10,991 bases of DNA from DASTGO01 sp035719045 (GCA_035719045.1 DASTGO010000110.1:1-10991); one strand, 5' to 3'; numbered from the stretch's first letter, positions 1 to 6,606 are shown. A program made the numbers and translations. The notes: generated by a model not told the origin, from the sequence alone.

Positions 1-240
1 TGGACCTACCTCGACGACCACCTGCACGGCGGACCACCCCGACCCGCCTCCCCCGACCAGAACTCACCCCGGCCCGGGCCACTCGACCAGGCACCCTGGC
101 TGCACGCCATGCTGTCCGGTCAGCACCACACGGACTCGCCGCCCCCCTCCTCGGGCGACTCGCCCTCCCAGGGCACGAACACACTCGCACCCGAGGACCA
201 ACCCCCACCCAAGAGACCCCGCCGTCAGAGCCACACGTAG
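1..240 (+). CDS. C-terminal end of an unidentified protein (5' truncated by window)
   Basis: Reading from base 1 in frame 1 gives 79 codons ending in TAG at 238-240. Nearly every third position is G or C, which supports real coding. The visible part starts WTYLDDHLHGG and then turns into a low-complexity Pro/Ser/Gln/His-rich tail ending in the basic run PPPKRPRRQSHT. I do not recognise the family; the N-terminus lies outside the window. It converges with the GH62-like gene, with only 24 bp between the stops. A 10-bp perfect palindrome (CCGTCGACGG, 242-251) lies in that gap but has no T-run. The basic tail resembles a nuclear localisation signal, but such runs also occur by chance in GC-rich proteins. 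Confidence 0.55.
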   Translation, partial: WTYLDDHLHGGPPRPASPDQNSPRPGPLDQAPWLHAMLSGQHHTDSPPPSSGDSPSQGTNTLAPEDQPPPKRPRRQSHT

Positions 241-264
241 GCCGTCGACGGGCTCTGTGGGCGA

Positions 265-1725
265 TCAGCGGCAGGTGGCGTTCGTCTGCGTGAGCATCCC
301 GATCTGGAGGGCCTGGTTGTCGTGGAAGCGGGGGTCCAGGCCGAGGTACAGCATCCGCAACTGGCAGGGGCTGACGGTCAGGCTCTGGTCGTACCCGTCG
401 CGGATGAGTTCTCCCTCAACGATGTCGCTGGTCCAGGGGGCGGCCGTGAAGGTGATGTTGGCGGCACCGGCGAAGGGGGTGGCCGGGGTGTCGGCCAGGG
501 ACGTCCAGGGCCCGGAGATGCGGGGCGAGGTCCACGAGCGGAGATAGCCGTGTCCGTCGCCCCCGAAGGCCTGGCTCAGCAGGAGGTACTGGCCCGTCCC
601 GGCGACCTTGTACACGTGGCTCGCCGCGAACAGGGTGCCCTGTCCGGTGTCCTCGGCGGCGATGACCGGCTGGCTCATTCCGTTGGGGAAGCTCGACTTC
701 GTGGTCTGTGACCGGAAGAGATGGCCACGGTTGTCGGAGGAGAACAGGTAGCAGTCCGTCTCGTCGCAGATCACCCACATGTCCACCCAGAACCCGTTGA
801 CCAGGTTCTTCCGGATGAGGTCGGGGACCCCGGTGTAGAAGTTCTTCGGCGCGCTCCATCCGTTGGGGTTGTTGATGTCCGGGTTGGTGGAGTAGGAGGC
901 GCCGCCGTCGCTCTGGTAGACGAGGTACCACAGCTTCTGCGGGGCGAAGTAGAACACCTGCGGCGCCGCCCGGTACCCCGGTCCCATCGGCGAGGAATCC
1001 AGCTTGCGGAGCGGAGCCGAAGCCGCATCGGACCAGCGGCTGAAGCTGAGATACCCCAGCCCATAGCCGGCGGGACTGACCGCGGTGGTGAACACATGCC
1101 ACCGGTCGCCGTAGTACACCACGGTCGGGTCCTTGAACCCGGTGAGGCCGCCGACATCAGCTCTCGGCGAGATCAACGGCGCGTCAGAACTCCACCGGAA
1201 GCTGGTGGGGAGGGTGCCGCCGACACTTCCTGCCGTGGCGGTCGGTGTCCTTGACGAGGGCGCGACCGACGGCGGTGGCGTGTTCCCCCGCGGCGCCTGG
1301 CTCGGCGTCCGGCTCGGTGTCTGGGCCGGGGCAGAGCTCACGCTCGGGCTCGACGACGACCCGACGACAACAGCCCGATCGTCCCGGGCGGTCCAGTGTG
1401 CGAGGGCGGACACGCTCGAGGCGGCGACAGCGACGGTGAGCACCGACCCCGCCGCGATCAGTGCGGGCATCAGGCGCCGCCGCGCCGGCCTGTTCCGCAG
1501 CTGCCTGTCGGCTGCGCCTGAGACACGGGCCCGGTCATTCCCTTGCCACCCAACGGATGCAGCCCGCATGGAGGGTCCGGCGGAGGTCTCCCTGAGACCG
1601 CCGCGTGCGGCGTCCGCCTCGGTCATGACACGGTTCATGAAGGTGTCGAGATCGAGCTCACGCCGATCGGCGTGACGGGACAGCAGCGGGCCGATCCAGC
1701 TCTCGTCCTTCCTCTCAACCGGCAT
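265..1725 (-). CDS. Membrane-anchored GH62-like protein, probable anti-sigma factor/sugar sensor
   Basis: 486 aa. Residues 1-85 are hydrophilic and Cys-free, so there is no zinc anti-sigma motif. The RRR at 82-84 and a hydrophobic helix at about 86-108 predict N-in, C-out topology. Residues 118-170 are a Ser/Pro/Thr linker. Residues 171-486 match glycoside hydrolase family 62 (alpha-L-arabinofuranosidase): FRWSS, KDPTVVYY (general base Asp199), GYRAAPQVFYFAP, STNPDINNPNGWSAPKNF, WVDMWVICD (pKa-tuning Asp315), YLRSW, GYDQ and a C-terminal MLTQTN.C. By my alignment the general-acid Glu of the family motif LFEAS is Ala367 (LFAAS), and the His of SHGE is replaced (VEGE, 436-439). The ATG start is set by a strong AGAGGAGG ribosome site (1733-1740). 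The gene overlaps the end of the ECF sigma gene by 11 bp, the usual place of an anti-sigma factor. The anti-sigma role and loss of catalysis are inferred; the GH62 fold is clear. Confidence 0.85.
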   Translation of the reverse strand: MPVERKDESWIGPLLSRHADRRELDLDTFMNRVMTEADAARGGLRETSAGPSMRAASVGWQGNDRARVSGAADRQLRNRPARRRLMPALIAAGSVLTVAVAASSVSALAHWTARDDRAVVVGSSSSPSVSSAPAQTPSRTPSQAPRGNTPPPSVAPSSRTPTATAGSVGGTLPTSFRWSSDAPLISPRADVGGLTGFKDPTVVYYGDRWHVFTTAVSPAGYGLGYLSFSRWSDAASAPLRKLDSSPMGPGYRAAPQVFYFAPQKLWYLVYQSDGGASYSTNPDINNPNGWSAPKNFYTGVPDLIRKNLVNGFWVDMWVICDETDCYLFSSDNRGHLFRSQTTKSSFPNGMSQPVIAAEDTGQGTLFAASHVYKVAGTGQYLLLSQAFGGDGHGYLRSWTSPRISGPWTSLADTPATPFAGAANITFTAAPWTSDIVEGELIRDGYDQSLTVSPCQLRMLYLGLDPRFHDNQALQIGMLTQTNATCR

Positions 1726-2302
1726 GACTGGCCCTCCTCTGCCTGTTGGCCGCCTGCTTCTCGGCTTCCAGCGAAGCCGCGACGGCGGACGCCGCCTCGC
1801 CGATCTCGCGCCGGAACTGCGCCACCGCCTTCGAGGTCTGGCTCTTCACCGTTCCGACACTGATCCCCAGGGTCTCGGCCACCTCGCACTCGGTGAGATC
1901 GAAACAGTGCCTGAGCACCAGGCAGGCGCGACGCCGTGGCGGCAGACGCAGCAACGCGGCACGGACGTCGACCACCGCGGCCCCGTCCGGGTCATTCGTG
2001 TGATGGCTCGTCAGCAGCCTGAGGTGACTCAACGCCGTCAACTCCCTGGCCCGGCGCCGGAAGTGCCCCGAGGCCTTGTTGACCAGGATCTGCCGCACAT
2101 ACGCCAGCGGGTGGTCGGCCTGCATCACCCGGTCCCAGTGCTGCCAGGCGGCCAGCAGGACGTCGGCGGCCAGATCCTCCGCGGCATGTCCGTCGCCCAG
2201 CATGAGGTAGGCCAGCCGATCCAGGCCACGGGCATGCTGGGCGACGAAGGCGGCGAACGCCTGCCTCTCCTCCTCGGCCCGGTCCACGCCGTCAGTCGTC
2301 AC
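1715..2302 (-). CDS. ECF RNA polymerase sigma factor, SigE family
   Basis: 195 aa, normal for the family. Region 2 covers about residues 15-85 (ARGLDRLAYLMLGDGHAAED, then LAYVRQILVNKASGHFRRR), the part that binds core polymerase and melts the -10. Region 4 covers about 113-165 (LLRLPPRRRACLVLRHCFDL, then a helix-turn-helix ECEVAETLGISVGTVKSQTSKA) and reads the -35. No extra C-terminal domain is present; the last 30 residues are Ala-rich. The start is GTG at 2302, with only a weak AAGAAG ribosome site, so a slightly different start is possible. It is the first gene of a two-gene unit with the membrane GH62-like protein, and diverges from the expansin gene across about 430 bp. Its target promoters are not identifiable with confidence here. 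Confidence 0.93.
   Translation of the reverse strand: MTTDGVDRAEEERQAFAAFVAQHARGLDRLAYLMLGDGHAAEDLAADVLLAAWQHWDRVMQADHPLAYVRQILVNKASGHFRRRARELTALSHLRLLTSHHTNDPDGAAVVDVRAALLRLPPRRRACLVLRHCFDLTECEVAETLGISVGTVKSQTSKAVAQFRREIGEAASAVAASLEAEKQAANRQRRASHAG
1733..1740 (-). promoter_or_regulatory. Strong ribosome binding site of the GH62-like gene
   Basis: On the minus strand AGAGGAGG, then GCCAGTC before the ATG at 1725. It lies inside the 3' end of the sigma gene. It fixes the membrane protein's start so that the 85-residue cytoplasmic N-terminus is included, rather than a start nearer the helix that would make a plain signal peptide. Confidence 0.7.
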
Positions 2303-2733
2303 CGGACGGCTTCTTGATCGCGAAACCTGGAGCCCGGCGGAAGTCCGCCCGCGCCGGGGGCCGCGGCACGGTCAGGAGCGCCACCCGAACGGGCACCCCC
2401 AGCCGGCCGGGCTGTCGACCTTCTCGCACACGTCACCTCCAGGTGCCCGGGAGCATACGGCGTCCGAAGCCCGGGCGGATGGGCGCAGTCTCCCGGCCCC
2501 CCGGGCGGCCCAGCCGCATACGTGTTGTGCGTCACAAGTCGAATCTGCGGGCAACCCTTGCCTGCCGGACCTGCTCTCGTGTGTCGGTCAGGCGGGCATC
2601 CATCACCGACGGGTCGGGAGCTGGGACCTGGACCCGGCTCGACGAGGTCGCCGGCCTCCGGGCCGAGACAGCGCCAGAACCGGCCAGGCGGCCAGGCGGC
2701 CAGGAACGGTTCAATCTCGCCGAAAGGATCGGA
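2303..2733. promoter_or_regulatory. Divergent control region between sigma and expansin genes
   Basis: About 430 bp with no convincing gene; the open frames here lack family signatures. It must carry promoters for both sides. Visible elements are a short inverted repeat TTGTG-CGT-CACAA (2525-2537), a GGGCAACC motif (2549-2556, plus strand) resembling the -35 of some actinobacterial ECF promoters, and an 8-bp repeat (2682-2705) just before the expansin start. No ECF-type -10 was found at the normal spacing from the GGGCAACC motif: the nearest CGT lies 21 bp away. Promoter assignment is therefore tentative. Confidence 0.45.
2682..2705. repeat. Short tandem repeat, 8-bp unit x 3
   Basis: GGCCAGGC occurs at 2682-2689 and 2690-2697, followed by a third copy, GGCCAGGA, at 2698-2705. 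It lies 28 bp before the ATG of the expansin gene, in its likely leader. It could be slippage-prone or simply chance in GC-rich DNA. Confidence 0.6.
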
Positions 2734-3739
2734 ATGCGGGCGACACGGCAGGGCGGATGGTTCCGCCGGCGGAAGCCGTGGCAGATCGTGGGCGTCGCAG
2801 CGGCCGTGATCGCCGCGGGCTGCCTCGCCTACCCCGCCCTGTCCGAGGCCTTCCACGCCCGGCCGGGCGTGGAAGGCCCAGACGACCCATCGTGCAGCCC
2901 CCAGGACGGCCACCCCCGCGCCGGACAGCACGCTCTCCGGCAGCCCGGACGGCGCGAGTCCGGCCGGCGGCCCGCAGCCCGGCACCGCCCCGGCCACGGC
3001 CACGGCAGCACCCCAGGGCAGCGTCCCGGCGAGTGCGGCACCGACGAGCACGGCACCGACGAGCACGGCCAAGCGCGCCACCGCCCAGGGGAACACCGGC
3101 TCAGGAACCGCCGACGCTCCCTTGGCCGGGAGGATCAAGCCAGGTGAGACCCACACCGGTGTGGCGACCTTCTACCAAGGCGCCCAGAACACCGGTGCCT
3201 GCCTGTTCGATCCCAGCCCGGACCACTTCACCGCGGCGATGAACGAGAAGGACTACGAAGGGTCCGGCGCCTGCGGCGCCTACGTGGAGGTGCACGGGTC
3301 CAACGGGGCCACGATCACCCTGCGGATCACCAACCTCTGCCCCTACCCGTGCCGGGTCGGGCAGCTCGATCTCGACCCGGAGGCGTACAAGCTGCTGGCT
3401 CCGCCGAAGACCGGGGAGACCCCGATCACCTGGAAGCTCCTGAGCCCGAACATCTCCGGGGGGATCTCCCTCCGGTACATGAAGGGCTCGACCCAGTGGT
3501 GGTGCGGCATCCAGGTGATCAACCACCGCAACCCCGTGGCGCGACTGGAGGTCAAGGCGTCCGGTGCGTGGAAGTCGTTGCCCCGCAGTGGTTACGACTA
3601 CTTCCTCTCCGCGAAGGGAGCCGGCTGCGGCAGTGATATCCGGGTCACCGACATCTACGGCCAGACACTCGTCGTCGGCGCACTCCCGGTCAGGGCTGAT
3701 GTGACGCAGGGGACCGACCTGCAGTTCGCCAGGCACTGA
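2734..3739 (+). CDS. Expansin-like protein (DPBB plus CBM63), frame interrupted near N-terminus
   Basis: The start is ATG 2734, with AAAGGA seven bases upstream. The first 43 codons give a basic RRRK stretch and a hydrophobic helix (WQIVGVAAAVIAAGCLAYPA), a signal peptide or anchor. Frame 2 then encodes an Ala/Pro/Ser/Thr linker (about 2885-3120) and the mature protein. Numbered from the TTG at 3122, residues 8-90 are a double-psi beta-barrel (GVATFY, AAMN, CGAYVEV, RITNLCP, LDLDP). Residues 100-205 are CBM63, with the aromatic binding line W126, W127, Y158 and the motifs IQVINHRNPVARLEV and RVTDIYGQTLV. Expansins loosen cellulose-xyloglucan contacts without hydrolysis. The catalytic-type Asp (D83 of LDLDP) is kept; the ITDLYP Asp of Bacillus EXLX1 is Asn here. 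The frame must shift +1 between about 2855 and 2895, at a perfect 32-bp palindrome. Removing one 16-bp arm gives one 329-residue frame. The gene is either broken or misassembled; the only frame-2 start is TTG 3122, which would lack a signal peptide. Confidence 0.85.
2847..2878. repeat. Perfect 32-bp palindrome inside the expansin gene
   Basis: The left arm GGCCTTCCACGCCCGG (2847-2862) is followed with no spacer by its exact reverse complement (2863-2878). All 16 pairs were checked. Because of the symmetry both strands encode FHARPGVEG. It sits just after the signal or anchor helix, exactly where the reading frame breaks. Confidence 0.97.
3037..3066. repeat. 15-bp tandem duplication in the expansin linker
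   Basis: GGCACCGACGAGCAC occurs twice back to back (3037-3051 and 3052-3066). It encodes the repeated Ala-Pro-Thr-Ser-Thr of the linker, a length-variable kind of segment. Confidence 0.85.
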
Positions 3740-3862
3740 GGGGTTCCGGCCCGAGGTCGGTCGTGGAGCAGGGCCACGCGGACGGCCGCAGGACGGGCAG
3801 AGACGGATTCGGCGCGGTCGCCCGAGGACGCCCCTGGGAGAGCTGTCGCGGGCCCGGGCGGA

Positions 3863-3868
3863 GATAAT
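3863..3868 (+). promoter_or_regulatory. Candidate -10 of the murF-like gene
   Basis: GATAAT differs from TATAAT at one base and is the only A/T-rich hexamer in the 212-bp gap before murF. No good -35 lies 16-18 bp upstream. If used, the leader would be about 80 nt. No terminator hairpin with a T-run is visible after the expansin stop, so read-through is possible. Confidence 0.3.
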
Positions 3869-3951
3869 CCCGGGGTGGCTGCAGGTGAGCGTGACTGGGG
3901 GTAACGCGAGGACCGGTTCGCAGCCGACCGTGCAGTTGAAAGGATTGTGGC

Positions 3952-5427
3952 GTGCTGACCCTGGACGACATCACCGCAGCAGTGCCGGCCGCCGTCATCG
4001 GCGACGGTCCTGGCCAGGCCACGAGCTTCTCCCGCGCCGGCATCGACACGCGCGATCTGGTCGGTGGGGAGCTGTTCGTGGCGATCAGGGGTGCGGCTCG
4101 TGACGGGCACGACTTCGTCGGCGCGGCGGTGTCGGCCGGGGCTGCCGGGCTGCTGGTCAGCCGGGACGTGCAGGCTCCGGCAGGGGTCCGGGTGATCCGG
4201 GTGCCCGACACGCTGGAGGCGCTCCAGGGGATCGGTGCCGCGGTACGTGCCCGCAGTGGCGCGACGGTGGTGGCGGTCACCGGATCGGCGGGCAAGACGA
4301 CCACCAAGACGATGATCGCTCAGGTGCTGTCCGAGAAGTACTCCGTGCAGGCGAACAAGGCGAGCTTCAACAACCATCTCGGGGTGCCGCTGAACCTGAC
4401 GGCGATCGACCCGCACAGCACTCACGTCGTCGCCGAGATCGGCACGAACCATCCCGGGGAGATCGGGCACCTGGCCTCGCTGGTGCGCCCGGACATCGCC
4501 GTGATCACCAACGTGGGCTGGGCGCACATCGGCAACTTCGCCGACCACGACGCGCTCGCCGCGGAGAAGACGGACCTGCTGCGCGCGGTCGGTCCGGGCG
4601 GAACCCTCGTGGTCAACGGTGACGACCCGCAGCTGGCCCGGATCGTGGCGACCCTGCCGGGCCTGGCGGACCTGACCGTGATCCGGTACGGGTTCGACGA
4701 CCGGAACGACATCCGCGCCGTGGACGTGACCGTGACCGAGGCCGGCACCCGCGGCACGCTGCGGGTCGCCTCCACCGGCCAGGAGGTGCCCTTCCACCTC
4801 GCCGTCTCCGGGCGGCACTTCGCCTACGCGGCGATGGCCGCCACCGCGGTGGCCGTCCGCTGCGGGATCGGCCCGGAGGTGGTAGCCGCATCGCTGGCCG
4901 TGAGCGCGCCACCCGCCGGGAGGGGCACGCTGCGCCGCCAGGACGACGGGCTGCTGGTCCTGGACGACACCTACAACGGCAGCCCGGACGCCATGCTGTC
5001 CAGCCTGGACCTGCTGGGCAGCCTCCCCGGCCGGATGAGGATCGCCGTGCTCGGGGAGATGGGCGAACTCGGGCAGTCCAGCACCAGCCTGCACCGGCGG
5101 GTCGGCGCGGTCGCCGCCCGTCACGCCACACACCTGATCACGGTGGGAAACACCGCTGCCCTGCAGGACGAGGCCCTCGCCGGGGGTCTGCCGGCGGCCA
5201 ACGCCCACACCGTCGACTCGGCCCTGGAGGCCCTGCACCTGGTGCACCGGATCCTCGGCGACCGCGACCCGTCCGTGGGGCTGTCCGACGTCGTCGTGCT
5301 CGCCAAGGGCTCCCGGTTCCGGCACATGGAGCGGGTCTGCCTCGGCCTGGCCGGCACCGCCGTGACCTGCCCGAAGGATCTGTGCACCCTCTACATCAAC
5401 TGCGCGACCTGCGACCAGCTCGCCTGA
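3952..5427 (+). CDS. murF: MurF-type UDP-MurNAc-tripeptide:D-Ala-D-Ala ligase with Cys-rich tail
   Basis: 491 aa. MurF adds D-Ala-D-Ala to the UDP-MurNAc-tripeptide in the cytoplasm, using ATP. The N-terminal substrate domain (1-100) has LTLDDI and DTRDLVGGELFVAIRG. The central Mur ligase domain has the P-loop GSAGKTTTK (111-119), FNNHLGVPLNL (139-149) and EIGTNHPGEIGHL (162-174). The C-terminal domain has DDTYNGSPDAM (338-348), LGEMGELG (367-374) and KGSR (452-455). The GTG start follows AAAGGA at a good distance. After the normal end (RHMERV, 457-462) about 29 residues follow with Cys 463, 473, 478, 484 and 487, a tail I do not know from MurF. The gene stands away from any murE/mraY cluster, so it is probably a paralogue beside a housekeeping copy. 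Its neighbours (expansin, DUF2293) do not explain its use. Confidence 0.92.
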   Translation: MLTLDDITAAVPAAVIGDGPGQATSFSRAGIDTRDLVGGELFVAIRGAARDGHDFVGAAVSAGAAGLLVSRDVQAPAGVRVIRVPDTLEALQGIGAAVRARSGATVVAVTGSAGKTTTKTMIAQVLSEKYSVQANKASFNNHLGVPLNLTAIDPHSTHVVAEIGTNHPGEIGHLASLVRPDIAVITNVGWAHIGNFADHDALAAEKTDLLRAVGPGGTLVVNGDDPQLARIVATLPGLADLTVIRYGFDDRNDIRAVDVTVTEAGTRGTLRVASTGQEVPFHLAVSGRHFAYAAMAATAVAVRCGIGPEVVAASLAVSAPPAGRGTLRRQDDGLLVLDDTYNGSPDAMLSSLDLLGSLPGRMRIAVLGEMGELGQSSTSLHRRVGAVAARHATHLITVGNTAALQDEALAGGLPAANAHTVDSALEALHLVHRILGDRDPSVGLSDVVVLAKGSRFRHMERVCLGLAGTAVTCPKDLCTLYINCATCDQLA

Positions 5428-5442
5428 CCAGGCCTGGTCAGG
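5423..5442. repeat. Perfect 20-bp palindrome over the murF stop codon
   Basis: CCTGACCAGG (5423-5432) is followed directly by CCTGGTCAGG (5433-5442). It includes the TGA of murF and lies 23 bp before the next ATG. There is no loop and no T-run, so an operator-like dimer site or an mRNA hairpin controlling the downstream gene is more likely than a simple terminator. Confidence 0.95.
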
Positions 5443-5465
5443 GAAGCGACCACCAGAGGTGCCGA

Positions 5466-6515
5466 ATGGCTGAGTTGTCGGAGCGGATCGCGGCGGCGGC
5501 GGAAGACGCCCTGGCCGGGTCGGGAGTGGCCACCTTCACCGAGGTCCTGGTCGGGATCGGCTGGCTCGCCCCCGTGCACGTCGATCGCTGGAAGCAGGGG
5601 CGGATCCCGTACCTGGAGGACCTGGTCCAGGTCAGGCCCGACCGGATCCGGCAGGCCGCGGACCTGTTCGAGAGCTGGGCGCGGGGACGCGGACTCGACC
5701 CGAGCGACACCGTCCCGCTGGCCCGCGCCCGGCACCGCACCGAGCTGCGGTTCGGGCCGTCCGCCGACCCCGTCCTGGAACGGGCGGTCCGCACCTCCTG
5801 GATCTCCCCCGAACTGGCCGGACGTGCACGGGAACGGGTGGTGGCCCGGCAGACCAAGGCACCCGACCTCGTGGTGATCGACCCGCTGGGCGACGACTGG
5901 ACCTGCCACGAGTGCGGCGGCACCGGCGACCTGCTGATGATGGAAGGCCCCGGACCGATCTGCCTGGCCTGCGCCGACCTCGACCACCTGGTCTTCCTGC
6001 CGGCAGGGGAGGCCACGTTGACCCGCCGGGCCAAGAAGGCCAGTTCCCTGTCCGCCGTGGTGGTCCGGTTCTCCCGGGCCCGCAAACGGTATGAGCGGCA
6101 AGGCATCCTGGTCGAACCGGAGGCTCTGGACGCGGCCGAACAGTCCTGCCTGGCCGACGAGCACGTCCGGGCCCGCCGCCGGGAACGCGACGCCGAGCAC
6201 CGCGGCCACGCCGACGAGGAGTTCGTGGAGCAGTTGCGGACGCAGATCCACCGGCTGTTCCCGGGATGTCCCGAGGGGCGGGCCAAGGCGATCGCCGCGT
6301 GGACCGGGGTGCGCGGCAGCGGCCGGGTCGGACGCTCGACCGCCGGGCGGGCCCTGGAACCCCACGCGGTCGAGCGGGCCGTGATCGCCTCGGTCCGGCA
6401 CCAGGACACCGGCTACGACGCCCTGCTCATGCACGGGGTGGCGCGCGCCGACGCCCGAGCCCGGGTGCGGGCCGACGTCGAGGCCGTCCTGGAGAAGTGG
6501 CGCCTGCAGGCGTAG
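5466..6515 (+). CDS. DUF2293 domain protein with zinc ribbon
   Basis: 349 aa from ATG 5466, chosen because AGAGG lies seven bases upstream. The open frame extends back into murF, but those codons overlap murF and have no ribosome site. Residues 147-169 form a zinc ribbon: CHEC (C147, C150) then CLAC (C166, C169). Residues 255-345 match DUF2293: LFPGCPEGRAKAIAAW, GSGRVGRSTAGRAL, AVERAVIASVRHQDTGYDAL and a final LEKW. The middle (200-255) is rich in Arg and Glu and probably helical. The basic composition and zinc ribbon suggest nucleic acid binding, but the function is unknown. It follows murF by 38 bp in the same direction, so the two may be co-transcribed. Confidence 0.85.
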   Translation: MAELSERIAAAAEDALAGSGVATFTEVLVGIGWLAPVHVDRWKQGRIPYLEDLVQVRPDRIRQAADLFESWARGRGLDPSDTVPLARARHRTELRFGPSADPVLERAVRTSWISPELAGRARERVVARQTKAPDLVVIDPLGDDWTCHECGGTGDLLMMEGPGPICLACADLDHLVFLPAGEATLTRRAKKASSLSAVVVRFSRARKRYERQGILVEPEALDAAEQSCLADEHVRARRRERDAEHRGHADEEFVEQLRTQIHRLFPGCPEGRAKAIAAWTGVRGSGRVGRSTAGRALEPHAVERAVIASVRHQDTGYDALLMHGVARADARARVRADVEAVLEKWRLQA

Positions 6516-6606
6516 CGACCGCCCGTCCTGGAGGCCTTCTCCTCTACCTCGAAGAGCCCCGAGGGGAGGCGCCCCAGGGCCGGCGGACCGGCGGACGACC
6601 CGGTGG

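Noticed and set aside
405..425. Glu439 of VEGELIR as the GH62 catalytic acid
   Set aside because: The distance between the known acid Glu361 and Asn462 in S. coelicolor Araf62A (101) fits the LFEAS Glu, about 105 before DYN in family consensus, not the SHGE Glu, which is only about 33 before it.
2549..2580. ECF promoter with GGGCAACC as -35 for the expansin gene
   Set aside because: No CGTC-type -10 lies at 15-17 bp; the nearest CGT is 21 bp away. Kept only as a motif in the control region.
2299..3156. 285-codon minus-strand open frame across the divergent region
   Set aside because: It overlaps the sigma start and the expansin linker, and its hydrophobic stretch is the reverse of the Ala/Pro/Ser/Thr linker. 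No ribosome site or domain.
3655..5325. 556-codon minus-strand open frame opposite murF
   Set aside because: It is the antisense of a clear MurF gene, has a composition of Gly/Arg/Val/His/Gln shadow frames and no family motif.
5404..5424. Lantibiotic-like CTLYINC motif at the MurF tail (compare CTLTxEC of mersacidin-type lipid II binders)
   Set aside because: The similarity is seven residues with two or more mismatches, inside a large enzyme, with no modification genes nearby.
5382..5465. Earlier start of the DUF2293 gene inside murF
   Set aside because: Overlaps 46 bases of murF, lacks a ribosome site and adds residues unlike the family; ATG 5466 has AGAGG.
6516..6606. Terminator between the convergent DUF2293 and GPP34 genes
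   Set aside because: Only 4-5 bp stems are found and no T-run on either strand.
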